The notes below the pieces were generated by a model. That model saw only the letters and a program-made list of their open reading frames with translations. It was not told the origin of the DNA and searched no databases. Position numbers and translations under genes: made by a program. Source: Variovorax sp. V213 (GTDB lineage Bacteria > Pseudomonadota > Gammaproteobacteria > Burkholderiales > Burkholderiaceae_C). Taken from it: a DNA stretch of 64,000 nucleotides. The DNA lies in the NCBI RefSeq assembly GCF_041154455.1, contig NZ_AP028664.1, forward strand, positions 5,147,001-5,211,000, written 5' to 3'. The first letter of the stretch is position 1, and each line of letters begins with the position of its first letter. Shown here piece after piece: positions 17,206 to 27,379 of this stretch.

Positions 17206-17724
17206 TCAGCGGCCGGCGGAGGTCTGTGCGAGCGCCTGCGTCTGCGGCGCGGGCGGCAGCACCGAGGCCATGTCGAAATTCGACGGCCACATGAACACGG
17301 CGCGTGCCGGCACGCCGGCGATCACCGTCAGCGTCTGCGTGATCGTGAGGCCGCCGAGCGTGACGTTCACGTCGTAGGCGCCGGGGTCGAGCCGCGTCAG
17401 CATGTAGGGCCCTTGCGACTGGGCTTCCATCACGGGGCGGCCCGTGTACTTTTCGCGCACCTGGACGGCCGCCCGCGCCGGGAAACTGCCCTTTTGCGTG
17501 CTGTCGTTGATTCCGAACTCGAGGGTGGCCGCCCAACGCGGCGAAACCATCTGCATGAACGCGGCTTCGTCCTTGCTCGTGCCCCCGCACATGTATTCGA
17601 CGCCCTGCGCCATCTGGATGGGCGGGTTCGAGAACGCATGGGCCGATGTCATCGCCCCGAAGAATGCTGCTGTGCCGCCCAGTACCAACGCAGCCATCGG
17701 CTGCCGGAGACGCATAAGGTTCAT
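17206..17724 (-). CDS. Secreted carboxypeptidase-regulatory-like protein, paralog B
   Basis: 172 residues if the start is the ATG at 17724; one seven codons earlier (17745) is also open. A signal peptide ends near HAF. The mature part mirrors paralog A: NPPIQM, QGVEYMCGGTSKDEAAFM, SPRWAATLEF, SQGPYMLTRLDPGAYDVNV, MWPSNFDMASV. Unlike paralog A it has a cysteine in the GVEYMCGG loop. The two lie in tandem, 126 bases apart, both minus, and look like an old duplication. No enzymatic motif is visible. Confidence 0.7.
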   Translation of the reverse strand: MNLMRLRQPMAALVLGGTAAFFGAMTSAHAFSNPPIQMAQGVEYMCGGTSKDEAAFMQMVSPRWAATLEFGINDSTQKGSFPARAAVQVREKYTGRPVMEAQSQGPYMLTRLDPGAYDVNVTLGGLTITQTLTVIAGVPARAVFMWPSNFDMASVLPPAPQTQALAQTSAGR

Positions 17725-18024
17725 TGCTTCGATGTCCTCGATCATGGGTGACGTGAAATCCGTCGAGGATTTTGCTTAGCAAGAGTCGGGCTAGATATAG
17801 CGTTTACGAGGAACGATCCTCGGCGACCCGCTGAACGCTATTGTTTTAATAGCTCATGACGATTGTGTGACGGGTATCTCCGTGGTTTTGCAGCGTCCTA
17901 CCTATGAAAACCCTGAGACGCCCTCTGTGTGCGCCCGATCCGACGTGGCGCACGTGATCGGCGCCTACAGCGGTGCACCGCCGCGTTGGTTATGAAGAAG
18001 TTCGTACAGAAAAGGAGCTTTCAA
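17725..18024. other. Intergenic region with one palindromic motif
   Basis: About 300 bases between the divergent secreted-protein gene and the small membrane gene. I see no ORF with coding character. It contains the motif at 17837-17853 and a shorter GCTA-GATA-TAGC at 17790-17801. Presumably it carries the promoters of both neighbours. Confidence 0.5.
17837..17853. repeat. GCTAT-N7-ATAGC palindromic motif, copy 2
   Basis: GCTATTGTTTTAATAGC, six-base arms around five bases; same overall 17-base geometry as the copies at 16474 and 34869. It sits upstream of paralog B, in the gap before the small membrane gene. Confidence 0.5.
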
Positions 18025-18291
18025 ATGACCATCGGATCGAAGATCGACGCAATCAAGAAAATGGATGCCCAGCGCCGCGGGATTCCGGGCGAGCATCTGG
18101 CTGTGCTGGGAGCAGGCCTTTTGCTGCTGCTGAAGGCAGGAAGCAGCCGCTCGCTGATGCGCCGCGTGTTGGCTGGCGCGGCGGGCGGTGCGCTGGTCGG
18201 CCGTGCGGCGAGCGGAACCGGCGGGCTGGCCCGCGTTGCGCAGGTGTTGCAGGGCGGCAGGGGCGGCGCTCGCGTGCATCGGTCGATCTGA
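18025..18291 (+). CDS. Small Gly/Ala-rich membrane protein, unknown function
   Basis: 88 residues from ATG 18025, chosen because AAGGAG lies nine bases upstream. The N-terminus is charged (TIGSKIDAIKKMDAQRR), then a hydrophobic stretch (EHLAVLGAGLLLLLKAGS) and a Gly/Ala-rich second half that could form a glycine-zipper helix. I do not recognise a family. The strong ribosome site and consistent codon use argue that it is real. Confidence 0.55.
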   Translation: MTIGSKIDAIKKMDAQRRGIPGEHLAVLGAGLLLLLKAGSSRSLMRRVLAGAAGGALVGRAASGTGGLARVAQVLQGGRGGARVHRSI

Positions 18292-18377
18292 GCCTTGCAT
18301 TGCCTTGATCGGCCACTGGTGAAGCGCCAGGCCGTTCGTTGGCGAAAGAGCCGGCGAAGCGGGGATACTCGGCCTTC

Positions 18378-19040
18378 ATGAATTCCGACCATCGCGACCC
18401 GCTGCACGACAGCCGCAACGCGATGACGGAATGGGAGTACAACCTGCGCCCCAGGCGGGAGCGCCACTGGCTGATGTGGGTCGGGCTGTCGGCCTTGCTG
18501 ATGCTCGGGCTCTATTGCGGCGCTGAATGGCTGTTGGCGCAACGCGCCGTGCGGCCAGACGGGGTGAAATCCGCTGCGCCCCCGATGCCGCAAGGTCCCA
18601 GCCCGGGGTCAGATCGCGCCGCGCCATCGCCTCCGGCAAGTCTTGCGGGTCGTTCTTCATCTGCCCCAACTGCTCTCGAGGTCAGCAAATGCACGAGCGC
18701 GGCGGGCAAGATCGCCTATTCGGACGGGCCCTGCCCCGCGGGTTCGATCGCCACTGCAGTACGCGTCGATCGCAATCAGAATCTGGCCGATGGAATGAGC
18801 GTCGAGGCGCGAGAGGCGTCGAATCGGAACAGCGCCGCGCTGGCGGTGCAGGCACAGTCGCACGACCACCAGGTCGCTTCCAATGCGAGCGGCGCACACG
18901 CCGAGTGCAGTGCACTCGACGCGCACGTCAAGTGGCTCGACACAGTGGCGCGGCAGCCGCAAGGCGCAGCCATGCAAGACTGGCTGCGCGAGCAAAGGCA
19001 GCAGACCCGTGACCGGCGGTTCCGGTTGGGCTGCCGCTGA
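18378..19040 (+). CDS. Membrane protein with C-terminal DUF4124-like segment
   Basis: 220 residues from ATG 18378. One membrane helix (about residues 34-54, LMWVGLSALLMLGLYCGAEW) is followed by a Pro/Ser-rich linker and then KCTSAAGKIAYSDGPCPAGS, which has the two-cysteine spacing of DUF4124-type domains common in proteobacterial envelope proteins. The rest is Gln/Ala-rich with further cysteines (AECSALDAH and the C-terminal LGCR). It is predicted to face the periplasm. Function is unknown. Confidence 0.65.
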   Translation: MNSDHRDPLHDSRNAMTEWEYNLRPRRERHWLMWVGLSALLMLGLYCGAEWLLAQRAVRPDGVKSAAPPMPQGPSPGSDRAAPSPPASLAGRSSSAPTALEVSKCTSAAGKIAYSDGPCPAGSIATAVRVDRNQNLADGMSVEAREASNRNSAALAVQAQSHDHQVASNASGAHAECSALDAHVKWLDTVARQPQGAAMQDWLREQRQQTRDRRFRLGCR

Positions 19041-19051
19041 TCACCAATCAA

Positions 19052-21676
19052 TCAAACGTCGATATTCGCCGCCCGCAGCGCGTTCTGCTCGATGAACTCG
19101 CGCCGCGGTTCCACCTCGTCGCCCATCAGCATCGTGAACACGCGGTCCGCTTCGATGGCGTCGTCGATCTGCACGCGCAGCAGGCGGCGCACGGTCGGGT
19201 CCATGGTGGTTTCCCACAGCTGCGCCGGGTTCATTTCGCCCAGGCCCTTGTAGCGCTGGCGCGAGGTGGCATTCTCGGCCTGGCCGATGAGCCACTTCAT
19301 GGCGATGCGGAAGTCGGCCACCTTTTCTTCCTTGGCGCGTTCGCCTTCGCCGCGGCGGACGGTGGCGCCGTCGCTGCTCAGCAGGTTGCGGAAGGTGTTG
19401 GCGGCTTCGGCGAGCGCGGCGTAGTCGGCGCCGTGCACGAAGTCCTGGGTGAGCACGCTGCTCTTGATGTTGCCGTGGTGGCGGCGGCTGATGCGCAGCA
19501 GCGGCTTGTCGGTGCGGGCGTCGAACTCGCTGCTCACTTCGGCCGGCACGCCGGTGGTGTTGAGCTCGCGCAGCTTGGCCTGCAGCGCCACGGCCGAGGC
19601 TTCGGCCGCCGGGGTGGTGTCGAGGTCGAGCGCCACGCCGTCTGCAATGGCGCGCAGGGCCTCGGCATCCATGAAGTTGCGCAGCCGCGCAATCACGGCT
19701 TCGGCCAGCTGGTGCTTGCGCGCCAGTTCGGCCAGGGTGTCGCCGCTCAGGGTGGTCGAGTTGGGACCGCCGGTCTCGATGCTCGCGTCCTTCAAGGCCA
19801 CCTTGAGCAGGAAGGCGTCGAGCGCAGGTCCGTCCTTCAGGTACTGCTCTTCCTTGCCGACCTTGACCTTGTAGAGCGGCGGCTGCGCGATGTAGATGTG
19901 GCCGCGCTCGACCAGCTCCGGCATCTGCCGGTAGAAGAAGGTGAGCAGCAGCGTGCGGATGTGGGCGCCGTCGACGTCGGCGTCGGTCATGATGATGATG
20001 CGGTGGTAGCGCAGCTTGGCGACGTTGAAGTCGTCCGCTCCGCCGCCCGCGCTGGTGGCGCCGGCGCGGCCGATGCCGGTGCCTAAAGCGGTGATCATGG
20101 TGAGAATTTCGTTGCTGGTGAGCAGCTTCTCGTAGCGCGCCTTTTCCACGTTCAGGATCTTGCCGCGCAGCGGCAGGATGGCCTGGAACTTCCGGTCGCG
20201 GCCCTGCTTGGCGGAGCCGCCGGCGGAGTCGCCCTCCACCAGGTACACCTCGCACAGCGCGGGATCTTTTTCCTGGCAGTCGGCCAGCTTGCCGGGCAGG
20301 CCCATGCCGTCGAGCACGCCCTTGCGGCGCGTCATTTCGCGGGCCTTGCGCGCGGCTTCGCGGGCGCGGGCGGCCTCGACGATCTTGCCGCAGATGATCT
20401 TGGCGTCGTTCGGGCGCTCCTGCAGGTAGTCGGTCAGCAGGCGGCCGACGATGTCTTCCACCGGCGCGCGCACTTCGCTGGACACCAGCTTGTCCTTGGT
20501 TTGGCTCGAGAACTTGGGCTCGGGCACCTTCACGCTCAGCACGCAGCACAGGCCTTCGCGCATGTCGTCGCCAGTGACTTCGACCTTCGCCTTCTTGGCG
20601 AACTCGTTTTCCTCGATGTACTTGTTGATGACGCGGGTCATCGCGGCGCGCAGGCCCGTGAGGTGGGTGCCGCCGTCACGCTGGGGAATGTTGTTGGTGA
20701 AACAGAGGACCTGCTCGTTGTAGCCGCTGTTCCATTGCATGGCCACTTCGACGCCGATGTGCGTGCCCGGGATGCCGCCATAGGTGTCGGCCGGCTTTTC
20801 GCCAGCGGCATAGAACGAGTTCGGATGCAGGACGGTCTTGCCCTTGTTGATGAACTCCACGAAGCCGCGCACGCCGCCGGCGCCCGAGAAGTCGTCTTCC
20901 TTGCCGGTGCGTTCGTCGAGCAGGCGGATGCGCACGCCGTTGTTCAGGAAGCTCAGTTCGCGCAGGCGCTTGCTCAGGATCTCGTAATGGAAATCGTTGT
21001 TTTCCTTGAAGATCTCGGTGTCGGGCAGGAAGTGCACCTCGGTGCCGCGCTTGTCGGTGTCGCCGATGACCTTCATGGGCGAGACCTCGAAGCCGTTCAC
21101 GGTCTCGAGCAGGCGGTTCTGCACGAAGCCGCGGCTGAACTCGAGTTCGTGGATCTTGCCTTCGCGGCGCACGATGAGGCGCAGCTTCACGCTCAGCGCG
21201 TTCACGCAGCTCACGCCCACGCCGTGCAGGCCGCCCGAGACCTTGTAGCTGTTCTGGTTGAACTTGCCGCCCGCGTGCAGTTCGGTGAGCGCAATTTCGG
21301 CGGCCGAACGCTTGGGCTCGTGCTTGTCGTCCATCTTCACGCCGGTCGGGATGCCGCGGCCGTTGTCGGTGACGGAGATCGAGTTGTCGCTGTGGATAGT
21401 GACGACGATGTCGTCGCAGTGGCCGGCCAGTGCCTCGTCGATGGAGTTGTCGACCACTTCGAACACCAGGTGGTGCAGGCCCGTACCGTCGGAGGTGTCG
21501 CCGATGTACATGCCGGGGCGCTTGCGCACCGCCTCGAGCCCTTCGAGGATCGTGATCGAGCCTTCGCCGTAGCTGGTGTCGGCGGGCGTGATCTCGATCG
21601 GCACCGCACTCTCGATCTCGGGGGTGTAGACCGGTTCGGTGTGGGGCACTTCGGGCTTGTTCTCTTCTGCACTCAT
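19052..21676 (-). CDS. gyrB: DNA gyrase subunit B
   Basis: 874 residues. The GHKL ATPase part shows EVVDNSIDEALAG and DNGRGIPTG, and the glycine-rich lid GGLHGVGVSCVNALS. The Toprim part shows EGDSAGGSAKQGRDRKFQAI and the acidic DADVDGAHIRT. The C-terminus ends in EFIEQNALRAANIDV. It is longer than the 804-residue E. coli protein because of insertions in the C-terminal Toprim half, as is usual in betaproteobacteria. With GyrA it supercoils DNA using ATP. It is the last gene of the dnaA-dnaN-gyrB set, 134 bases after dnaN. Confidence 0.98.
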   Translation of the reverse strand: MSAEENKPEVPHTEPVYTPEIESAVPIEITPADTSYGEGSITILEGLEAVRKRPGMYIGDTSDGTGLHHLVFEVVDNSIDEALAGHCDDIVVTIHSDNSISVTDNGRGIPTGVKMDDKHEPKRSAAEIALTELHAGGKFNQNSYKVSGGLHGVGVSCVNALSVKLRLIVRREGKIHELEFSRGFVQNRLLETVNGFEVSPMKVIGDTDKRGTEVHFLPDTEIFKENNDFHYEILSKRLRELSFLNNGVRIRLLDERTGKEDDFSGAGGVRGFVEFINKGKTVLHPNSFYAAGEKPADTYGGIPGTHIGVEVAMQWNSGYNEQVLCFTNNIPQRDGGTHLTGLRAAMTRVINKYIEENEFAKKAKVEVTGDDMREGLCCVLSVKVPEPKFSSQTKDKLVSSEVRAPVEDIVGRLLTDYLQERPNDAKIICGKIVEAARAREAARKAREMTRRKGVLDGMGLPGKLADCQEKDPALCEVYLVEGDSAGGSAKQGRDRKFQAILPLRGKILNVEKARYEKLLTSNEILTMITALGTGIGRAGATSAGGGADDFNVAKLRYHRIIIMTDADVDGAHIRTLLLTFFYRQMPELVERGHIYIAQPPLYKVKVGKEEQYLKDGPALDAFLLKVALKDASIETGGPNSTTLSGDTLAELARKHQLAEAVIARLRNFMDAEALRAIADGVALDLDTTPAAEASAVALQAKLRELNTTGVPAEVSSEFDARTDKPLLRISRRHHGNIKSSVLTQDFVHGADYAALAEAANTFRNLLSSDGATVRRGEGERAKEEKVADFRIAMKWLIGQAENATSRQRYKGLGEMNPAQLWETTMDPTVRRLLRVQIDDAIEADRVFTMLMGDEVEPRREFIEQNALRAANIDV

Positions 21677-21760
21677 TCGGATATTCCTCTATCTCTCACG
21701 GCATTCACGGGATTTTTCGGGCTCTGGGAGCCTGTTTTTCCTGCCTCTTGAAAGCGCAAA

Positions 21761-21778
21761 CCCGCGGAGGGCCGCGGG
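21761..21778 (-). terminator. Hairpin after dnaN, possible weak terminator
   Basis: CCCGCGG-4 bases-CCGCGGG forms a 7-bp stem. On the minus strand it is followed by TTTGCGCTTT, a poor U-tract. It may attenuate transcription between dnaN and gyrB rather than stop it fully. Confidence 0.45.
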
Positions 21779-21810
21779 CTGTCTGCGCAAGGCGCTGTGT
21801 TTTCTGTCTT

Positions 21811-22917
21811 CTAGATCCGCATCGGCATCACGACATATTTGAAGGATGCGTTCTCGGGGATGGTCAAAAGGGCGGAGCTGTTGGAGTCGGCCAGGTCCAG
21901 CTTGACCATGTCCTGGTCCATGTTGGACAGGGCGTCGATCAGGTAGGTGACGTTGAAGCCGATCTCGATGGCGTCGCCGCCGTAGTCGATGTCGAGTTCG
22001 TCCTGCGCCTCTTCCTGTTCGGCGTTGTTCGACGCGATGCGCAGCGTGCCGGGCTCGATGTTGAGCCGCACGCCCTTGAACTTCTCGCTCGTCAGGATGG
22101 CGGTGCGCTGCAGGCTGGCCAGAAGGGGCGCACGGCCGAGCGTGACGCTGTTCTTGTGGTTCTTGGGAATCACGCGGTTGTAGTCGGGGAACTTGCCCTC
22201 GACCAGCTTGGTGACGAACTCCATGCCACCGAAGCTGAACTTGGCCTGGTTGTTGGCAAACTGCATCTCGATGGCGCCTTCGGCGTCCGACAGCAGGCGC
22301 TGCATTTCGAGCACGGTCTTGCGCGGAAGAATGACTTCCTGGCGCGGCACTTCGACGTCGAGCGTGGCCGACGAGAAAGCCAGGCGGTGCCCGTCGGTGG
22401 CCACCAGGCTCAGCTGCTTGCCTTCGGCCACGAACAGGATGCCGTTCAGGTAATAGCGGATGTCGTGCACGGCCATGGCGAACGAAACCTGCGAGAGCAG
22501 GTCTTTCAGCGTCTTTTGCGGCACGCTGAACACGGGGCCGAAGTTGGCGGCTTCCTGCACCAGCGGAAAGTCCTCGGCGGGCAGCGACTGCAGCGTGAAG
22601 CGGCTCTTGCCACCCTTGAGCACCAGCTTGCTCGCGCTCGATTCGAGGCTCACGGTCTGGTCGGCCGGCATGGTGCGCAGGATGTCGATGAGCTTGCGCG
22701 CGCCGATGGTGGTGGTGAAGCTGCCTTCATCGCCGCCGAGTTCGGCCGTGGTGCGGATCTGGATCTCGAGATCGCTGGTCGTCAGCTGCAGCTGCCCGCC
22801 GGTCTTGCGGATCAGCACATTGGCGAGGATCGGCAGCGTATGGCGCCGTTCCACGATGCCCGCCACCGATTGCAGCGCGGCGAGGACTTTGTCTTGGGTT
22901 GCCTTCAAAACGATCAT
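21811..22917 (-). CDS. dnaN: DNA polymerase III beta subunit (sliding clamp)
   Basis: 368 residues, the usual clamp length. Recognisable stretches are MIVLKATQDKVLAALQSVAG at the start, RRHTLPILANVL, the middle VATDGHRLA, and the C-terminal KYVVMPMRI, the end that contributes to the protein-binding pocket. Two subunits form a ring around DNA and hold polymerase III. It lies 90 bases after dnaA in the usual order. Confidence 0.98.
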   Translation of the reverse strand: MIVLKATQDKVLAALQSVAGIVERRHTLPILANVLIRKTGGQLQLTTSDLEIQIRTTAELGGDEGSFTTTIGARKLIDILRTMPADQTVSLESSASKLVLKGGKSRFTLQSLPAEDFPLVQEAANFGPVFSVPQKTLKDLLSQVSFAMAVHDIRYYLNGILFVAEGKQLSLVATDGHRLAFSSATLDVEVPRQEVILPRKTVLEMQRLLSDAEGAIEMQFANNQAKFSFGGMEFVTKLVEGKFPDYNRVIPKNHKNSVTLGRAPLLASLQRTAILTSEKFKGVRLNIEPGTLRIASNNAEQEEAQDELDIDYGGDAIEIGFNVTYLIDALSNMDQDMVKLDLADSNSSALLTIPENASFKYVVMPMRI

Positions 22918-23007
22918 GTCTTCTTCCTCTTCTCTTTATCTCTTTGAATCCGCTTGTAAGACGCCATTCTCCGCTGTTGCGAGGCGCATTCTTGATGACA
23001 TTCGCGG

Positions 23008-24387
<1,380 letters not shown>

Positions 24388-24707
24388 GGGTGCTTGAAAA
24401 AGTGGTGTGTCCCTCGGCCATTTTTTGGTATATGTATTGTGGATATGCTCTGCTGCAAGGCGGCCTGCATTCTAACTTGTCAAAACCTTATCCACATCCC
24501 CGGGCGCACCCGGCAAAGGCCCGCAAAGTTGCTCGATGTTTGGTGTTGGGCCGAATGTTTGCGATAATTGCGGGTTTCCCTGAAAACCTCATTGCGTCTT
24601 TCGGGGGTCATCCGAAAAACGCTCCCAGCGCCCGCATGTCCGATATGGCCTTCATGGCTTCATAAGGGACATCGCGGATATCGGGGGAATCAGCAGGAAA
24701 TCTCATC
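24388..24707. other. Candidate chromosomal replication origin (oriC)
   Basis: The 320-base gap between the divergent dnaA and rpmH genes has no ORF of coding character. It holds a perfect DnaA box TTATCCACA (24488-24496, plus) and a near-perfect one, ATATCCACA on the minus strand (24438-24446). The stretch 24420-24447 is unusually AT-rich for this genome and could be the unwinding element. The rpmH promoter and presumably the dnaA promoter lie in the same gap. Betaproteobacterial origins often lie here, but two boxes are few, so additional degenerate boxes may exist. Confidence 0.7.
24540..24568 (+). promoter_or_regulatory. Candidate promoter of rpmH-rnpA
   Basis: TTGGTG (24540-24545), 17-base spacer, GATAAT (24563-24568). 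The -10 matches five of six consensus bases, the -35 three. It would give a leader of about 130 bases before rpmH. Reasonable, not proven. Confidence 0.5.
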
Positions 24708-24842
24708 ATGAAACGCACTTACCAAGCTTCCAAAGTCCGCCGCGCCCGTACCCACGGCTTTCTGGTCCGTATGAAGACCCGTGGCGGCCGCGCCGTCATC
24801 AACGCACGCCGCGCCAAGGGCCGCAAGCGCCTGGCCGTCTGA
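24708..24842 (+). CDS. rpmH: 50S ribosomal protein L34
   Basis: 44 residues, the standard L34 length, too short for most ORF scans. The start KRTYQASKVRRARTHGFLVR and the end RRAKGRKRLAV are diagnostic. A GCAGGAAA ribosome site lies upstream. L34 is a late-assembling component of the large subunit. It is the first gene of the rpmH-rnpA-yidD-yidC cluster. Confidence 0.97.
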   Translation: MKRTYQASKVRRARTHGFLVRMKTRGGRAVINARRAKGRKRLAV

Positions 24843-24940
24843 CGGCAGTTCTGCCGTTGCCAGCCGCCGAGCCGCCAGCGCCAGCTTTCGCCGCCAGTAC
24901 TTCTGGCCCGACCAGCGACGACGCAACCGGCCCGGCTTCC

Positions 24941-25333
24941 ATGCAGCGGCTCAAGACCCGCGCGCAGTTCCAGGCCGTCCTCGCAGGTGCCACCGTGGCG
25001 CGCACTGCTCATTTCGCATTGCATCGCTGCGCGCTCGATTCGTCGAGCGCGCGGCCTTTGTTCGTGTCCGACGATGTCTGGCTGGGCGCCATGGTGCCCA
25101 AGCGCTGGGCGCGCCGCGCGGTCACGCGCAACGCCATCAAGCGCCAGATCTATACCGTGAGCGCCGCACCCGATGCGGGCCTGCCCCGTGCGGCGCACGT
25201 GGTGCGGCTGCGCGCGGGTTTTGACCGCAAGGAATTCGTGAGCGCCTCCTCGGACAAGCTCAAGGCCGCCGTGCGCGCCGAACTCCAGCAACTGCTGGCG
25301 CGGGCCGCGCGCTCCTCTGCACAGTCATCATGA
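24941..25333 (+). CDS. rnpA: Ribonuclease P protein component
   Basis: 130 residues from ATG 24941 (MQRLKTRAQFQAVLAG), where similarity to RnpA begins. An in-frame TTG at 24857 would add 28 low-complexity residues and bring the start to 14 bases from rpmH. The RNR signature is visible as RRAVTRNAIKRQIYTV. The protein helps the RNase P RNA cut tRNA 5' leaders. The stop overlaps yidD by an ATGA junction. A small hairpin (CGGCA-GTTC-TGCCG) lies just after the rpmH stop. Confidence 0.9.
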   Translation: MQRLKTRAQFQAVLAGATVARTAHFALHRCALDSSSARPLFVSDDVWLGAMVPKRWARRAVTRNAIKRQIYTVSAAPDAGLPRAAHVVRLRAGFDRKEFVSASSDKLKAAVRAELQQLLARAARSSAQSS

Positions 25334-25617
25334 AGCGCTTGCTGATCGGCCTCGTGAAAGGCTATCGCCTGCTGCTGAGCCCCTGGCTCGGGCAGTCGTG
25401 CCGCTTCGAGCCGACCTGCTCCGTCTATTCGATCGAGGCGCTCGAAGTCCACGGCGCTCTCAAGGGCAGCTATCTCACACTGCACCGCATCGTGCGCTGC
25501 CAACCCTGGTGCCAGGGCGGGCACGATCCGGTTCCACCGAAATCACAGCGTCGCACTGGCAAGCCAGGCTCGCTGTTTTCGTCTCTTCTCTCCTCCGACA
25601 AGAAGTCTTCGTCATGA
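25330..25617 (+). CDS. yidD: Membrane protein insertion efficiency factor YidD
   Basis: 95 residues with the family core LVKGYRLLLSPWLGQSCRF, then three conserved cysteines (EPTCSVYS, IVRCQPWCQGG). YidD assists YidC-dependent membrane insertion and sits at the inner face of the membrane. It overlaps both rnpA and yidC by ATGA junctions, so expression is coupled. The C-terminal tail beyond DPVPP is Ser/Lys-rich and not conserved. Confidence 0.95.
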   Translation: MKRLLIGLVKGYRLLLSPWLGQSCRFEPTCSVYSIEALEVHGALKGSYLTLHRIVRCQPWCQGGHDPVPPKSQRRTGKPGSLFSSLLSSDKKSSS

Positions 25618-27302
25618 ACGATATACGCCGCACGATCCTGTGGGTGATTTTTGGTTTCTCGCTGGTGCTGCTGTGGGACCAATGGCAGGTCTTCAACGGC
25701 AACAAGCCGACCTTCCTGCCGTCGAGCAAGCCGGCTGCCGTGGCTTCCGCGCCGGCAGGCGGCACGCCGGCCGCCAGCAACGGCGTGCCAGCCGCCGCGT
25801 CCGCCACCGGCGGCAATGCGGGCGCCGTGCCCACGCAGGCCGCCCCGGCCGCGCCGCGCGAGCGGGTCAGCGTGACCACCGACCTGTTCAAGGCAGTGAT
25901 CGACAGCGAAGGCGCCACGGTCAACTACCTGGAGTTGCTGAAGTACGAAGAAGCCGACCGCACCAAGCACGTCGTCCTGTTCGAGAACGATTCGCCCGCC
26001 ACCCGCTACGTGGCCCAGACCGGCCTGCTGAGCCAGACCGGCGAACCGTTCCCCAACCACCTGACGCCGATGACGCCGAAGGCCGGTCCGCGCGCCATGG
26101 CCGAGGGTCAGAACACGCTCGAAGTGAGCTTCGAAAGCGCGCCCTCGGGCGGCTTGAAGTACGTCAAGACCTACGTGTTCAAGCGCGGCGACTACACCAT
26201 CGGCGTGCGCCACGAGGTCGTCAACGTGAGCGACCAGCCGCGCGACGCGCAGCTCTACATGCAGCTGCTGCGCCACGGCACGGTGGCCGCCGGCACGATG
26301 TTCGGCACCAACACCTTCACCGGCCCGGCCGCATACACCAACGAGAAGAAGTTCCACAAGCTCGACTTCAAGGACATCTCCAAGGGCAAGATCGAGCCGC
26401 CGCCGCCCGCCAACGACGGCTGGATTGCCATGGTGCAGCACTATTTCGTGTCCGCCTGGCTGCTCAAGGGCGACCCGGCCAGCGAACAGCTCAAGCGCGA
26501 ATTCCGCGTGAAGGACCTGGGCGACAACCTCTTCACCGTGGCCATGGTGGCCACGCTGCCGAAGATCGCCCCGGGCCAGACGCAGGTGGTCAACAGCGCG
26601 CTGTTCGCCGGCCCCGAAGAAGAAAAGAAGCTCGAAGCCATTGCGCCGGGCCTGGACCTGGTCAAGGACTACGGCATCTTCGCCATCATCTCCAAGCCGC
26701 TGTACTGGCTGCTGAACCAGCTGCACGGCATCTTGGGCAACTGGGGCTGGGCCATCGTGGCGCTGGTGGTGCTGCTGAAGGCGGCCTTCTACTGGCTCAA
26801 CGCCAAGGCCTACGCCAGCATGGCCAAGATGAAGGCCATCAACCCCAAGATCATGGAAATGCGCGAGCGGCTGAAGGACAAGCCGCAAGAGATGCAGCAG
26901 GAGATGATGCGCATCTACAAGACCGAGAAGGTCAACCCGATGGGCGGCTGCTTCCCGATCGTGATCCAGATCCCGGTGTTCATCGCGCTCTACTGGGTGC
27001 TGCTGTCGTCGGTCGAAATGCGCCACGCACCGTGGATCGGCTGGATCACCGACCTGTCGGCACCCGATCCCTGGTACATCCTGCCGATCGTGATGACCCT
27101 TACCTCGCTGTTCCAGACCTGGCTCAACCCGACGCCGCCCGATCCGATGCAGGCCAAGCTGATGTGGATCATGCCGCTCGCGTTCAGCGTGATGTTCATC
27201 TTCTTCCCGGCCGGCCTGGTGCTGTACTGGATCACGAACAACGTGCTGTCGATTGCGCAGCAATGGTTCATCAACAAGCGGCTGGGCGTGCTGGGCAAGT
27301 AA
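25614..27302 (+). CDS. yidC: Membrane protein insertase YidC
   Basis: 562 residues from ATG 25614. A signal anchor (RRTILWVIFGFSLVLLWDQW) leads into a large periplasmic domain (about 60-350), then the conserved five-helix core. The cytosolic loop with KMKAINPKIMEMRERLKDKP and the segment PMGGCFPIVIQIPVF are family hallmarks, and the end GLVLYWITNNVLSIAQQWFI is typical. It inserts and folds inner membrane proteins alone or with SecYEG. The periplasmic domain shows the Gram-negative YidC type. A strong terminator follows. Confidence 0.97.
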   Translation: MNDIRRTILWVIFGFSLVLLWDQWQVFNGNKPTFLPSSKPAAVASAPAGGTPAASNGVPAAASATGGNAGAVPTQAAPAAPRERVSVTTDLFKAVIDSEGATVNYLELLKYEEADRTKHVVLFENDSPATRYVAQTGLLSQTGEPFPNHLTPMTPKAGPRAMAEGQNTLEVSFESAPSGGLKYVKTYVFKRGDYTIGVRHEVVNVSDQPRDAQLYMQLLRHGTVAAGTMFGTNTFTGPAAYTNEKKFHKLDFKDISKGKIEPPPPANDGWIAMVQHYFVSAWLLKGDPASEQLKREFRVKDLGDNLFTVAMVATLPKIAPGQTQVVNSALFAGPEEEKKLEAIAPGLDLVKDYGIFAIISKPLYWLLNQLHGILGNWGWAIVALVVLLKAAFYWLNAKAYASMAKMKAINPKIMEMRERLKDKPQEMQQEMMRIYKTEKVNPMGGCFPIVIQIPVFIALYWVLLSSVEMRHAPWIGWITDLSAPDPWYILPIVMTLTSLFQTWLNPTPPDPMQAKLMWIMPLAFSVMFIFFPAGLVLYWITNNVLSIAQQWFINKRLGVLGK

Positions 27303-27328
27303 GCGCAGAGGCTTCCGCCACCCACGCA

Positions 27329-27360
27329 AAGGGCCGCATCCGCGGCCCTTTGCCTTTTTG
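27329..27360 (+). terminator. Intrinsic terminator after yidC
   Basis: A perfect 10-bp stem AAAGGGCCGC / GCGGCCCTTT with a 4-base loop, followed by GCCTTTTT. It lies 26 bases after the yidC stop and 20 bases before mnmE, so mnmE probably has separate or read-through transcription. Confidence 0.85.
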
Positions 27361-27379
27361 CTGAAAGAATCGTGCTTCC

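Noticed and set aside
24469..24483. Minus-strand TTGACA as a dnaA promoter
   Set aside because: The -35 is perfect, but no acceptable -10 lies at 16-18 bases spacing, so I did not annotate it.
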